A stretch of 64,000 bases of DNA from Paenibacillus pabuli (GCF_023101145.1 NZ_CP073714.1:2108001-2172000); one strand, 5' to 3'; counted from the stretch's first letter, positions 8,125-17,562 are shown. Numbers and translations: made by a program. The notes: a model not told the origin generated them from the letters alone.

Positions 8125-8820
8125 ATGACACTCACACACAATCGAAAGCCAGATGAAAGCAAAACAGCTGTATTAGCTGTAAACGTGGGGGAACCCCAGG
8201 CATTGCCTGGCCAGAAGCGTGAAGTGATGAGCGGCATCGTGAAACATCCCATTTCCAGCCCGGTCTTCCTGTCATTCACCGGAATGACAGGGGATGCTCA
8301 GGCCGATCTGGTGCATCATGGCGGACCGGATAAGGCAGTTTGTGTATACGATTACAGTCATTATCCGGCACTTGAACAACTGATGGATCGCAAGCTGGAC
8401 TGGGGGGCTTGTGGTGAGAATTTGACCGTTCAAGGCTGTATGGAGGACGAAGTCCGGATTGGCGACGTGTATGAATTGGGGGAAGCCGTGGTACAGGTCA
8501 GCCAACCAAGACAACCTTGCTTCAAGCTTGGTGCAAGGTATGATTACAAAGAGCTGCCTGTTTATTTTCAGGATAGTGGGCATACCGGATTTTATTTTCG
8601 GGTGTTGCAAGAGGGGGAGGTAACGCCTTCTGCAATATTCAGACGGCTCAGCACGGACCCTGCATCAATGACCATTCTGGAAGCTAATCGAATTATGCAT
8701 CAAGGGAAGCAGGATGCCGCTGGTATGCGTGCTCTGATGGCCATTCCAACGTTATCCGACAGCTGGAAGCAGACCTTATTGAAGCGATTGGCGAAGCTCG
8801 AAGCTGCTGAACAGGGTTAA
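8125..8820 (+). CDS. MOSC-domain protein, YiiM-like
   Basis: A 231-residue protein with a MOSC domain: the conserved VHHGGPDKAVCVY, the GENLTV segment, IGDVYELGEAVVQVSQPRQPC with the conserved Cys, and a C-terminal helical 3-alpha part as in YiiM. MOSC proteins bind molybdenum cofactor and reduce N-hydroxylated compounds or transfer sulfur. Ribosome site GGGAGGTAGG precedes ATG 8125, thirty bases after the glycosidase stop. Confidence 0.88.
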   Translation: MTLTHNRKPDESKTAVLAVNVGEPQALPGQKREVMSGIVKHPISSPVFLSFTGMTGDAQADLVHHGGPDKAVCVYDYSHYPALEQLMDRKLDWGACGENLTVQGCMEDEVRIGDVYELGEAVVQVSQPRQPCFKLGARYDYKELPVYFQDSGHTGFYFRVLQEGEVTPSAIFRRLSTDPASMTILEANRIMHQGKQDAAGMRALMAIPTLSDSWKQTLLKRLAKLEAAEQG

Positions 8821-8891
8821 TCTTGCCGCCATTTAGACGAACAGATTCGAAGATCCAATTTAATTTTAAACTACTTGGGAGTGTGACTAAC

Positions 8892-9770
8892 ATGACGATT
8901 TTAGGCGCAATTGAAGCTGGAGGAACCAAATTTGTATGTGGTATTGGTACGGAAAAAGGAGAAGTACTTGAACGCGTGAGCTTTCCAACGACGACACCGG
9001 AAGAGACGATGGCACAAGTAATCGCTTTTTTTGAAGGTAAAGGCATTGAAGCTTTGGGTGTGGGTTCATTTGGTCCCATTGATCCGATTGAAGGAAGCCC
9101 GACTTATGGTTACATCACAACAACACCTAAGCCTCATTGGGGACAGTACAATATGATCGGCAAGCTCAAAGAGCACTTTGATGTGCCGATGACGTTCGAC
9201 ACGGATGTTAATGGTGCAGCACTCGGGGAAGCAACCTGGGGGGCTGCACAAGGCCTGGATAGCTGTCTGTATATTACGGTTGGAACGGGTATCGGTGCAG
9301 GTGCTGTTGTAGGTGGCAAAATGGTCCATGGATTATCGCATCCAGAGATGGGGCATATCATCGTTCGCAGACATCCCGAAGATACATATGAAGGGTTCTG
9401 CCCGTATCATGGAGATTGTCTCGAGGGTCTTGCGGCAGGTCCTGCCATCAATAAACGTTGGGAGCAACCGGCTTATGAACTGCCAGCTGATCACAAGGCC
9501 TGGGAGATTGAAGCACATTACCTGGCACATGCCCTGATGAATTATGTATTGATCCTCACTCCGCAGAAAATTGTAATGGGCGGCGGTGTGATGAAGCAAG
9601 AGCATCTGTTCCCGATGGTTCGCAGCAAGCTGCAGGAGTTGCTCGCTGGGTACGTTCAGCATCCTGCACTTCAGTCTGAAATTGACCAGTACGTTGTTTC
9701 ACCAGGACTTGGCGATAATGCGGGACTGTGTGGTTCACTTGCGCTGGCGAAGTTGGCTTTGAACAAGTAA
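8892..9770 (+). CDS. ROK-family fructokinase
   Basis: This 292-residue sugar kinase phosphorylates fructose (possibly mannose) at O6 using ATP. It has the ROK features IEAGGTKFVCGIG, DTDVNGAALGEATWGAA with the catalytic Asp, VGTGIGAGAVV, and the zinc site GHIIVRRHPEDTYEGFCPYHGDCLEG, as in Bacillus GmuE/ScrK-type fructokinases. ATG 8892 with the weak site TTGGGAG is chosen because homology begins at MTILGAIEAGG. No sugar transporter is adjacent. A strong terminator follows. Confidence 0.9.
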   Translation: MTILGAIEAGGTKFVCGIGTEKGEVLERVSFPTTTPEETMAQVIAFFEGKGIEALGVGSFGPIDPIEGSPTYGYITTTPKPHWGQYNMIGKLKEHFDVPMTFDTDVNGAALGEATWGAAQGLDSCLYITVGTGIGAGAVVGGKMVHGLSHPEMGHIIVRRHPEDTYEGFCPYHGDCLEGLAAGPAINKRWEQPAYELPADHKAWEIEAHYLAHALMNYVLILTPQKIVMGGGVMKQEHLFPMVRSKLQELLAGYVQHPALQSEIDQYVVSPGLGDNAGLCGSLALAKLALNK

Positions 9771-9851
9771 ATAGCTTTACAAACAAGCAGTTGACGAATT
9801 TTTCCATTGTGGTAATATATGAGCAACAGCATAGCACGGTTAATGAGGAAG

Positions 9852-9891
9852 CACCTCTCTTGCAAGCATTTTGCAGGAGAGGTGTTTTTTT
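9852..9891 (+). terminator. Rho-independent terminator
   Basis: CACCTCTCTTGCAA (9852-9865) pairs with TTGCAGGAGAGGTG (9871-9884), 14 pairs with one wobble, then seven T. It ends the fructokinase unit. Confidence 0.92.
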
Positions 9892-9954
9892 GTGCTTATT
9901 AAGATAGCACAATACAGACTGTGTGGAGCTGAACTTTTGAAGGAGGGACAAGAA

Positions 9955-10956
9955 ATGGAAGTCATTTTCATGAACAGATTATCCAGAATGTCAGGTCAGA
10001 ATGAAGAGCATGCCCAGCTGTGGATCGGTGAAGAAGAAGGGGAGTGGCATCTGGGGTGGAGCCAATATGAGGCAGGGGACCGTACGGATGCTACCTGGTA
10101 TTATGGAAGCTCGTGGGATGAACTCCTACACGTTTACCGTCATCAGCTAGCCATACAGATGGGTGAAGGCTACCGTCCGTTGCTGCGGGGTTTATTTCAC
10201 GAAAATGATGATTTGAAGTCACGCAGTTATGGCGGCCAGCGTCTTCATTGTTACAGTGAATTATATGGCAATGAGGAGCTGTATATGGATCTGTGTATAT
10301 GGCGCAGGAAGAGAGCAGCATCTGACCGGAAAGCTCCCTATTTTATTGCAACGAATCGGTTGCTGCGCCTGATCAGTGCATTTGTTCCACAAACCATCGA
10401 TGAATTGATGCAACTGCCTGGCGTAGGAGAGAGCAAGGCTTCCGAGTACGGAGCTGAATGGCTGGAGCTTACGAAAGGACTGGAACGTTCCACATCTTTT
10501 CCGCTAGATTGGGTGTACACGGTTCTGAAGGAACAAGAATATGAGAGCTGGCTGTATAAACAGAGAGAGCAGAAATACAAGCAGGAGCTAGACAGATTTA
10601 CGACACGCAAGCAGGTTCTCGAAGGCATGAAGGAAGGGGATACGCTTGAGGAAATCGTGAATCGTTCCGGATTGTCCCGGCGGGAGCTGATTGAGCTGTT
10701 GGAGACACTGGATTTGGAGGGGTATGACACAGATTGTCTACTCGATGCTGAGCTTGCTGTTATGCCCGATGAGGAGCAAGAGGCGGTATGGAGTGCCTAT
10801 GAGGAGCTGGGAGATAACTTTCTGAAGCCCGTGTTACATAAGGTGTATGGAGAAGAGAAGCCTGGCGGGAGCAATCTGGAGCAGGTCTACGAAAGACTGC
10901 GCATGATTCGCATCCGGTTTCGTCGTCACACAGAGACGGAGCAGAATGTGGGCTAG
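9955..10956 (+). CDS. HRDC-domain protein of unknown role
   Basis: This 333-residue protein has an HRDC domain at about residues 112-185: APYFIATNRLLRLISAFVPQTIDELMQLPGVGESKASEYGAEWLEL. HRDC domains bind nucleic acid in RecQ helicases and RNase D. No helicase or nuclease motif accompanies it. The N-terminal 100 residues are acidic and Trp/Tyr-rich, and the C-terminus (after about 215) is charged and helical, with a helix-turn-helix-like TLEEIVNRSGLSRRELIELLETL. ATG 9955 follows AAGGAGGGA; the longer frame runs back into the terminator. It may be a DNA-binding accessory protein; function is unknown. Confidence 0.8.
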   Translation: MEVIFMNRLSRMSGQNEEHAQLWIGEEEGEWHLGWSQYEAGDRTDATWYYGSSWDELLHVYRHQLAIQMGEGYRPLLRGLFHENDDLKSRSYGGQRLHCYSELYGNEELYMDLCIWRRKRAASDRKAPYFIATNRLLRLISAFVPQTIDELMQLPGVGESKASEYGAEWLELTKGLERSTSFPLDWVYTVLKEQEYESWLYKQREQKYKQELDRFTTRKQVLEGMKEGDTLEEIVNRSGLSRRELIELLETLDLEGYDTDCLLDAELAVMPDEEQEAVWSAYEELGDNFLKPVLHKVYGEEKPGGSNLEQVYERLRMIRIRFRRHTETEQNVG

Positions 10957-11000
10957 ATTGGAAATAGGACGGTAGTTGTCATGCAGTGAAAGGAAGATAA

Positions 11001-11047
11001 AAAAAAGACGAGGCGTTTCTCCAGATGTGGAGCGCTTCGTCTTTGCA
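11001..11047 (-). terminator. Terminator of corA
   Basis: AAAGACGAGGCG...CTCCA pairs with TGGAG...CGCTTCGTCTTT. On the minus strand it is followed by about eight T. It ends corA and also faces the convergent HRDC gene. Confidence 0.85.
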
Positions 11048-11050
11048 ATT

Positions 11051-11986
11051 TCAGACCCAATCTTTTTTGCGGAAAATAAAGAACATGCTCAGGCCCAGTG
11101 TAACCATCAGGCCAATAACCACAAAATAACTATACTTCCAGTTCAGCTCAGGCATGTTCGTAAAGTTCATCCCATAGATGCCCGTGATAACGGTCAGCGG
11201 CATAAACACCGTGGTAATGGCGGTGAACACACGCATGATTTCATTCGCCCGGTTGGCGATACTGGATTGGTACGCTTCTCGCAAGTTCCCCATCAAGTCG
11301 CGATACGTCTCAAAGGTTTCGGATATTTTCACAGCATTCTCATAAATGTCACTGAAATACTTCTGCAGTTGATCATCGATAAGACGCAGATCTTTTTTAT
11401 TGAGTGTGTTAATGACCTCTTTCTGAGGCCCCAGCACTTTCTTCAGCCATAAAATCTCACTGCGCAGCCCGATAATCTCGTTCAGATGAGATTTCTTGGT
11501 ATGCATCAGGATGTCTTCTTCGAGCTTCTCAATGCGTGCTTCGATTCGGTCACCGACGGTGAAATAATTATCAACAATTAAGTCAACCAGCAGATACAGC
11601 AGCTTATCCGGCGTACTGATTTCCTGTTCCCACAGGATCGGTTTCAACGTCCGCAATTCACTAACTTTCTGTTTGGTCACACTGATAATAAAGTGTCTGC
11701 CAAGGAACAAGTTGACGGCACGTAAAAAAATCTCTTCATCATCAAAACGAATGCTATTAATTACAATAAAATAATGGCTCTCATAAATTTCAATCTTCGG
11801 ACGTTGTTCTTCGTCACTCAAACAGTCTTCCACGGCCAGATCATGCATCATGAACAGCGGTTGAAGTACCGCCAAATCGTCTACGTCCGCATCAATCCAG
11901 TAAAATCCCTCCGCTGGTGGAGTCAGCGCCTGCTGAATGTCGTCCACCGGAATAAATACACCGTTATTTACCAACCGGATTTTCAT
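11051..11986 (-). CDS. corA: CorA magnesium/cobalt transporter
   Basis: CorA is a pentameric inner-membrane channel for Mg2+. This 311-residue protein has the large soluble alpha/beta N-domain, a long coiled-coil helix (KLEEDILMHTKKSHLNEIIGL), then two transmembrane helices with the diagnostic YGMNF motif before MPELNWKYS and a basic C-terminus (FRKKDWV). Start 11986 is preceded by GGAGTAGATG. The gene has its own promoter and a leader of about 250 bases with GC-rich hairpins (see 12009-12133). Confidence 0.95.
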   Translation of the reverse strand: MKIRLVNNGVFIPVDDIQQALTPPAEGFYWIDADVDDLAVLQPLFMMHDLAVEDCLSDEEQRPKIEIYESHYFIVINSIRFDDEEIFLRAVNLFLGRHFIISVTKQKVSELRTLKPILWEQEISTPDKLLYLLVDLIVDNYFTVGDRIEARIEKLEEDILMHTKKSHLNEIIGLRSEILWLKKVLGPQKEVINTLNKKDLRLIDDQLQKYFSDIYENAVKISETFETYRDLMGNLREAYQSSIANRANEIMRVFTAITTVFMPLTVITGIYGMNFTNMPELNWKYSYFVVIGLMVTLGLSMFFIFRKKDWV

Positions 11987-12240
11987 TGTTCATCTACTCC
12001 TTCTGCACCCGCCAAATGGCGGATTTCATCAATATGGGCGCAAAAAGAACAGATCAGCCGGTCGGCAGCGGAGTGCCTGGAAGTCAGGACTGCGTTCGCT
12101 CTATAATCAAACGGAAGTAACGTCCCGCTGCCGGCATGCTGATATCAATTCTCTATGCAGTTTGTCGGAATTCGGCTGCCAGTCAGGCCTCGGGTCGCCA
12201 TCCATTGAATATGTCACCTCTCACATAAGGGTTTGCAACA
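11987..12240 (-). promoter_or_regulatory. Long structured 5' leader of corA
   Basis: Between the predicted transcription start (about 12240) and the corA ribosome site lie two GC-rich helices. CGGCAGCGG (12063-12071) is complementary to CCGCTGCCG (12125-12133), enclosing 53 bases. CCGCC (12009-12013) with GGCGG (12018-12022) closes a tetraloop eight bases before the GGAG of the ribosome site. There is no U-tract, so any control would act on translation or RNA stability. No known riboswitch class is recognised. Confidence 0.45.
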
Positions 12241-12247
12241 CTTGTCT

Positions 12248-12276
12248 AGTATACCGCTGGTAAAGGGTCCTTTCAA
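12248..12276 (-). promoter_or_regulatory. Promoter of corA
   Basis: On the minus strand TTGAAA (12276-12271), a 17-base spacer and TATACT (12253-12248) form a good sigma-A promoter reading into corA. Confidence 0.7.
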
Positions 12277-12439
12277 GCGCAAAAATGTGTCGATTTCGCG
12301 CTCTGGAGCAGTGTATGACAGTGGATGATGAACGGTTCCGATCCTGAGGAACAGACATTGAACTACATCTTGACGTGAGGGAATTAATGTTTTAAAGTAA
12401 ACGTTGAGCCACACTAGTTTTTACAATTAAATAAAGCGA

Positions 12440-12620
12440 AATCTTATCAAGAGTAGGTGGAGGGACTGGCCCGATGAAACCCGGCAACCGGCGGTATACC
12501 GCACGGTGCTAATTCTTGCAGCGACCAAGTGTCCAAGTGACACTGTTGTAACTGAGAGATGAGAGAGGCGCATATCTATTTACATATGACCTTTCTCGGA
12601 ATCCGAGGAAGGTCTTTGTT
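12440..12620 (+). ncRNA. SAM-I (S-box) riboswitch with terminator
   Basis: The S-box core is plain: CTTATCAAGAG at the 5' side of P1, GGTGGAGGGACTGGCCCGATGAAACC, the CGGCAACC segment, a GGTGCTAATTC...GCAGC stretch, and the closing GAGAGATGAGAG. It is followed by the terminator stem GACCTTTCTCGG (12588-12599) with CCGAGGAAGGTC (12603-12614) and TTTGTT. When SAM is bound the terminator forms and the methionine operon is shut. It lies just upstream of metA-metI-metC. Confidence 0.95.
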
Positions 12621-12799
12621 ATATGCACCGGCTTCTCAGCAGTGATTTTCGCTAAGGAACTTGAGCTTGCCGCCAGCAATGTGGTTGCAATCCAGCGCCT
12701 GCATGCAAGCTCATGGCAGCCTATAACTGTACGGATGCGGGTCGTATCGCACCTACAGTGGCTGCATCTATTTATGCACAAGGAGGAGTTAGAACCACC

Positions 12800-13717
12800 A
12801 TGCCAATCAAAATTCCAGACGCACTGCCTGCCAAGGAAGTACTCGCAGGAGAGAACATCTTTGTCATGGACGAGACATCTGCTTATAAGCAGGACATTCG
12901 TCCACTACGTATCGCTATATTAAACCTGATGCCCACAAAGGAAACGACAGAAACCCAATTGCTTCGTCTGGTGGGTAACACACCCATTCAGGTAGATATC
13001 GTTCTGGTTCATCCGAAGTCTCATACGTCCAAGAACACGTCCCAGGAATATTTGGACTTGTTCTACAAAACCTTTGATGAGATCGAACACCGCCGTTTTG
13101 ACGGCATGATCATTACAGGCGCTCCCGTAGAGCAAATGGACTTTGAAGACGTGAACTATTGGAAGGAAATCCAAGAAATCTTCGAATGGACCAAAACCAA
13201 TGTGACTTCGACCATGCATATATGTTGGGCTTCCCAAGCGGGTTTATACCATCATTTCGGAGTCCCCAAAGTTCCACTGGATGAAAAATGTTTTGGTGTA
13301 TTCTCACATACGATCAACAGATCCAATGTGCAGCTGCTGCGCGGATTCGATGAAGTATTCAACGTTCCGCATTCCCGCCATACGGAAGTGCGCCGTGAAG
13401 ATATTGAAAAAAATGATAACCTTGAAATATTGGCTGAATCAGAGGAAGCAGGAATTTTCCTGGTTGCTACCAAAGACGGCAAACAGATTTTTGCAACCGG
13501 ACATGCCGAGTATGATCCGCTTTCATTGAAATGGGAATATGACCGGGATGCAGCTAAAGGCATGAACATTGCTCTGCCTAGACATTATTTCCCGAACGAT
13601 GATCCTTCCCGTGTTCCCCCGGCCACTTGGCGGGCCCATGCAAACTTATTATTCTCTAATTGGCTCAATTACTATGTGTATCAGGAAACCCCTTACGATA
13701 TTGGTCCGCAAATCTAA
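12800..13717 (+). CDS. metA: Homoserine O-acetyltransferase MetA
   Basis: MetA acylates the hydroxyl of homoserine, the first committed step to methionine. The 305-residue length and residues match the family: catalytic Cys142 in HICWASQ, His in PHSRHTEV, and Glu in GHAEYDP. Residue 111 is Glu (GAPVEQMDF) rather than the Gly of the E. coli enzyme; in this family Glu111 goes with acetyl-CoA use, so the product should be O-acetylhomoserine. ATG 12800 follows AAGGAGGAG at about 12 bases. First gene of the S-box operon. Confidence 0.94.
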   Translation: MPIKIPDALPAKEVLAGENIFVMDETSAYKQDIRPLRIAILNLMPTKETTETQLLRLVGNTPIQVDIVLVHPKSHTSKNTSQEYLDLFYKTFDEIEHRRFDGMIITGAPVEQMDFEDVNYWKEIQEIFEWTKTNVTSTMHICWASQAGLYHHFGVPKVPLDEKCFGVFSHTINRSNVQLLRGFDEVFNVPHSRHTEVRREDIEKNDNLEILAESEEAGIFLVATKDGKQIFATGHAEYDPLSLKWEYDRDAAKGMNIALPRHYFPNDDPSRVPPATWRAHANLLFSNWLNYYVYQETPYDIGPQI

Positions 13718-13741
13718 TTGTGATTACAGGAGGATGCTGCA

Positions 13742-14929
13742 ATGGAAGACAACAAGTTGAAAATCGAAAGCCGATTGGCCCAAATTGGGTCTGTCAATGA
13801 ACCGGTAACGGGCGCCATCAATTTTCCGATCTATCAGTCCACTGCGTTTCGCCACCCGAAGCTTGGACAAAGCACAGGGTTTGATTATATTCGTACGACC
13901 AACCCGACCCGTAAAGTGTTGGAAGAAGCAGCAGCAGCGTTGGAATCCGGTGATGCAGGGTTTGCCTGTAGCTCCGGCATGGCTGCGTTGCAAACGATTT
14001 TTGCGTTATTCGGACAAGGAGATCATCTGATTGTATCATTGGATCTATACGGCGGAACGTATCGTTTGCTTGAACGCATCCTGTCTCGATTTGGTGTGAC
14101 GGCAAGTTACGTGGATACCAATGATCTTGCAGCTCTTGAAAATATCAGACAACCGAATACAAAAGCGGTATTCATCGAGACACCAACCAATCCACTAATG
14201 ATGATTACAGATGTGGAAGCGGTTTGCTCTTGGGCCAAGAGCCACAACTTGCTGACCATTGTGGATAATACACTGTTAACTCCGTTCTTCCAGCGTCCAA
14301 TTGAACTTGGTGCAGATATTATCATCCATAGTGCCACGAAGTATCTGGGTGGTCATAATGACGTACTTGCCGGATTGATTATTACCAAAGGGGAAGAATT
14401 GTCGGCCGAAATGGCATTCCTGCACAATTCCATTGGCGCAGTGTTGTCTCCTAGTGACTCCTATCAGCTGATGAAAGGCATGAAAACACTTGCTCTTCGT
14501 ATGGAGCGGCATGAGTATAATGCCTTGACAATTGCCAAGTACCTTTTGGAGCACCCAGCCGTTGCCGAAGTGTATCATCCAGGCTTGTCGGATCATCCCG
14601 GATTCGAAATACAGAATAAACAGTCCAGCGGAAACACAGGCATTTTCTCCTTCAAAGTAAAGGATGCTCGTTATGTTGAACCGTTACTCCGTCACATCAA
14701 ACTGATTGCTTTTGCAGAAAGTCTCGGGGGTGTAGAGTCGTTGATGACTTATCCTGCGGTACAGACTCATGCGGATATTCCAATTGAGATTCGTGATGCT
14801 GTAGGTGTAGATGACCGTTTGTTGCGCTTCTCTGTAGGAATTGAACATGCCGATGATCTGATTGCCGATCTGGGCAATGCACTCACAGCTGCACAGCAGG
14901 AGATAGAAGGGGGGACGCATCATGAGTGA
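13742..14929 (+). CDS. metI: Cystathionine gamma-synthase / O-acetylhomoserine thiolyase MetI
   Basis: A 395-residue Cys/Met-metabolism PLP enzyme. It has the YIRTTNPTR phosphate-binding loop, SSGMAALQTIF, DNTLLTPFFQRP and the PLP lysine in HSATKYLGGHND, plus SLGGVESL near the C-terminus. It joins O-acetylhomoserine to cysteine (giving cystathionine) or sulfide (giving homocysteine). CAGGAGGA precedes ATG 13742. It lies 24 bases after metA and overlaps metC by eight bases, the same metI-metC order as in Bacillus. Confidence 0.93.
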   Translation: MEDNKLKIESRLAQIGSVNEPVTGAINFPIYQSTAFRHPKLGQSTGFDYIRTTNPTRKVLEEAAAALESGDAGFACSSGMAALQTIFALFGQGDHLIVSLDLYGGTYRLLERILSRFGVTASYVDTNDLAALENIRQPNTKAVFIETPTNPLMMITDVEAVCSWAKSHNLLTIVDNTLLTPFFQRPIELGADIIIHSATKYLGGHNDVLAGLIITKGEELSAEMAFLHNSIGAVLSPSDSYQLMKGMKTLALRMERHEYNALTIAKYLLEHPAVAEVYHPGLSDHPGFEIQNKQSSGNTGIFSFKVKDARYVEPLLRHIKLIAFAESLGGVESLMTYPAVQTHADIPIEIRDAVGVDDRLLRFSVGIEHADDLIADLGNALTAAQQEIEGGTHHE

Positions 14930-16115
14930 GCAAAATAATAATGCCAACAATCATGAACGAAATATTCATTCTGACCTGAAATTCGATACAAAGCTGTTGC
15001 ACTTCGGTGACGAAATCGATAAAACTACCGGGGCTTCCAGCGTACCCATTTATCAGGCCTCCACATTCCATCATTTTGATATTTTTAATCCGCCTCAACA
15101 TGATTATAGTCGTTCGGGTAACCCGACTCGTCAGGCATTGGAGGATTACATCGCATTATTGGAAGGTGGGGCACGTGGTTTCGCTTATTCTTCAGGCATG
15201 GCTGCCATCTCCAGTGTGTTCATGATGTTCTCTGCAGGGGATCACATGATTGTGACAGAGGATGTATATGGAGGAACATATCGACTGCTTACTTCGATTT
15301 TGAGCCGGATGCAGATCGAGACTACCTTTGTAGATATGACTAACATTGAGGAAGTAAAGGCAGCGCTCAAACCGAACACAAAGGCTGTATATATGGAAAC
15401 ACCTTCCAACCCTACACTTCGGATTACGGATATTGCTGCGGTCACCACCTGGGCACAGGAACAGGAGTTAATCACCATTCTTGATAACACCTTCATGACG
15501 CCTTATTACCAACGTCCGATCGAGCTTGGGGTGGATATTGTCGTACATAGTGCCACCAAGTTTCTTGGCGGACACAGTGATGTGCTGGCAGGTTTAGCCG
15601 TTGCTCGCACGGATTCACTGGGAAGACAGCTCAAACAATTGCAGAATGGACTTGGAACCGTGCTTGGAGCACAGGAATCCTGGCTGCTGATGCGTGGCAT
15701 GAAAACATTGGGTGCACGCATGGCACACAGTGAACAGAGCACTGCCAAGCTGGCAGCTTGGCTCAGTGGACGTAGTGATATTACGGCTGTATTTTATCCG
15801 GGGCTGCTGGATCATCCCGGCCGTGAAGCTCACGAACGTCAGTCAAGCGGATATGGGGCTGTTGTATCGTTTGACGTAGGTTCAGGAGATCGGGCGAAGG
15901 CAGTACTTAACCGTGTGAAATTGCCAATTGTTGCCGTGAGTTTGGGTGCGGTGGAAAGTATCCTGTCTTATCCTGCGATGATGTCTCATGCCGCTATGCC
16001 GGCTGAGGTTCGCCGTGATCGGGGCATAACTGACGGATTATTACGCTTCTCGGTTGGTCTGGAAGACATCGATGACCTGATTGCAGATCTGGATCAGGCA
16101 CTTCAGGATTCGTAG
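14922..16115 (+). CDS. metC: Cystathionine beta-lyase MetC
   Basis: A 397-residue relative of MetI that cleaves cystathionine to homocysteine, pyruvate and ammonia. It shows YSRSGNPTRQALE, SSGMAAISSVF, DNTFMTPYYQRP, the PLP lysine in HSATKFLGGHSD, and SLGAVESILSYPA. The roughly 20-residue Asn-rich N-terminal extension is unusual but short. The start overlaps the metI stop by eight bases, with GAAGGGGG upstream in metI as ribosome site. Last gene of the operon; terminator follows. Confidence 0.93.
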   Translation: MSEQNNNANNHERNIHSDLKFDTKLLHFGDEIDKTTGASSVPIYQASTFHHFDIFNPPQHDYSRSGNPTRQALEDYIALLEGGARGFAYSSGMAAISSVFMMFSAGDHMIVTEDVYGGTYRLLTSILSRMQIETTFVDMTNIEEVKAALKPNTKAVYMETPSNPTLRITDIAAVTTWAQEQELITILDNTFMTPYYQRPIELGVDIVVHSATKFLGGHSDVLAGLAVARTDSLGRQLKQLQNGLGTVLGAQESWLLMRGMKTLGARMAHSEQSTAKLAAWLSGRSDITAVFYPGLLDHPGREAHERQSSGYGAVVSFDVGSGDRAKAVLNRVKLPIVAVSLGAVESILSYPAMMSHAAMPAEVRRDRGITDGLLRFSVGLEDIDDLIADLDQALQDS

Positions 16116-16201
16116 AGTCGATAGTATTGAAACACGGGTGTTAGAGCTCTCTCAAAAAGAAATGAAATAGATAGCATATGTAAATATTTTTATTGATTTT
16201 T

Positions 16202-16230
16202 AAAGCACCTGCTCATAAGGTGCTTTTTTT
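16202..16230 (+). terminator. Terminator of the met operon
   Basis: AAAGCACCT (16202-16210) pairs with AGGTGCTTT (16218-16226), followed by T residues. Confidence 0.92.
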
Positions 16231-16257
16231 CACATGTAACCTGTGTTACGATATATG
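16229..16257 (+). promoter_or_regulatory. Candidate promoter of mqnC with dyad in spacer
   Basis: TTCACA (16229-16234), 17-base spacer, TATATG (16252-16257). Inside the spacer GTAAC and GTTAC form a small dyad (16236-16240 and 16245-16249) that could bind a regulator. The -35 overlaps the tail of the met terminator. Moderate quality. Confidence 0.4.
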
Positions 16258-16358
16258 GAGTACAGAAATGCGATGTTGCCACCAAAACTTTCATCTATAT
16301 GAACAAGTTGGGACGGATCGTGATTATATTTTCTCTTCATGAGGGAGGCTTTTTTACG

Positions 16359-17495
16359 ATGAGTACGGTAGACCGTATCTTAGAAAAAGCCCTTCGGGGC
16401 GAACGTTTGGACTTGGAAGACACGATTCAGCTGTTTGAATCAAATGAAGTAGACAAAATCGGGGCCGCGGCCAATGTAATTGCAAAACGCTTGCATCCTG
16501 AACCATACAGAACTTTTGTTATTGGGCGTAACGTCAACTACACGAACGTGTGTGATGTGTACTGCCGTTTTTGTGCTTTCTACCGTAGACCTGGCTCTGA
16601 CGAAGGATATGTACTTCCCGATGAAGTCATTTTCCAGAAGATCCAAGAAACTGAAGATGTGAACGGTACCGAGATCTTGATGCAAGGCGGGACGAATCCG
16701 AATCTGCCGTTTAGCTATTACACTGACCTGCTCAAAGCGATCAAGGAGCGTTTCCCTAATATTACGATGCACTCCTTCTCTCCGGCCGAAATTATGAAAA
16801 TGGTCGAAGTGTCCGACGGTCTTACTTTGGAAGAGGTTGTACGTGCAATTCACGAAGCGGGACTCGATTCCCTGCCTGGTGGTGGTGCCGAAATCCTGGA
16901 TGACCGTACACGCCGCAAAATCAGCCGTCTGAAAGGTTCATGGCGCGACTGGATGGACGTTATGCAGACAGCTCACCGTATCGGTATGAACACAACAGCA
17001 ACGATGGTTATCGGCCTTGGTGAAACGATGGAAGAGCGCGCACTGCATCTGCTTCGTGTACGTGAAGCTCAGGATGAGTGCATTGCGAACAAGTATGATT
17101 CCGAAGGATTCCTGGCGTTCATTCCTTGGACATTCCAACCGGATAATACAAACCTGAAGCAGGAGCGTCAGACGCCAGAAGAGTACCTGAAGACGGTAGC
17201 GATCAGTCGATTGGTATTGGACAACATCAAAAACATTCAATCCTCATGGGTTACGATGGGACCTGAAGTTGGCAAAAAATCACTCGAATTTGGCAGCAAT
17301 GACTTTGGTAGTACCATGATCGAAGAGAACGTGGTATCTGCTGCAGGTGCGACGTATAAAGTCAACATTAATTCAATTACGCAACTGATTCGGGAGTCAG
17401 GTTATATTCCGGCACAGCGTAACACAAAATATGACATCCTGCGGATGTTTGATGAGAATGATGCCATTCAACTAGATTTTGTCATGCAGAACTAA
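16359..17495 (+). CDS. mqnC: Cyclic dehypoxanthinyl futalosine synthase MqnC (radical SAM)
   Basis: MqnC closes the ring of dehypoxanthine futalosine in the futalosine branch of menaquinone synthesis. The 378-residue protein carries the radical-SAM cluster motif CDVYCRFC followed by AFYRRPGSDEGY, and the family segments MQGGTNP, HSFSPAEI and LPGGGAEIL. ATG 16359 follows GAGGGAGG with ten bases between. Other futalosine-pathway genes (mqnA, D, E) are not in this window. Single-gene unit with a terminator. Confidence 0.9.
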   Translation: MSTVDRILEKALRGERLDLEDTIQLFESNEVDKIGAAANVIAKRLHPEPYRTFVIGRNVNYTNVCDVYCRFCAFYRRPGSDEGYVLPDEVIFQKIQETEDVNGTEILMQGGTNPNLPFSYYTDLLKAIKERFPNITMHSFSPAEIMKMVEVSDGLTLEEVVRAIHEAGLDSLPGGGAEILDDRTRRKISRLKGSWRDWMDVMQTAHRIGMNTTATMVIGLGETMEERALHLLRVREAQDECIANKYDSEGFLAFIPWTFQPDNTNLKQERQTPEEYLKTVAISRLVLDNIKNIQSSWVTMGPEVGKKSLEFGSNDFGSTMIEENVVSAAGATYKVNINSITQLIRESGYIPAQRNTKYDILRMFDENDAIQLDFVMQN

Positions 17496-17562
17496 TATTA
17501 ATTTTAAAGTACATCACGCTGATGAATTGAATCGATAAGATCCTTAGTCAGTTTGGATATGA

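Noticed and set aside
12713..12799. N-terminal extension of metA
   Set aside because: No ribosome site at 12713, and similarity begins at [11 protein letters not shown] after AAGGAGGAG.
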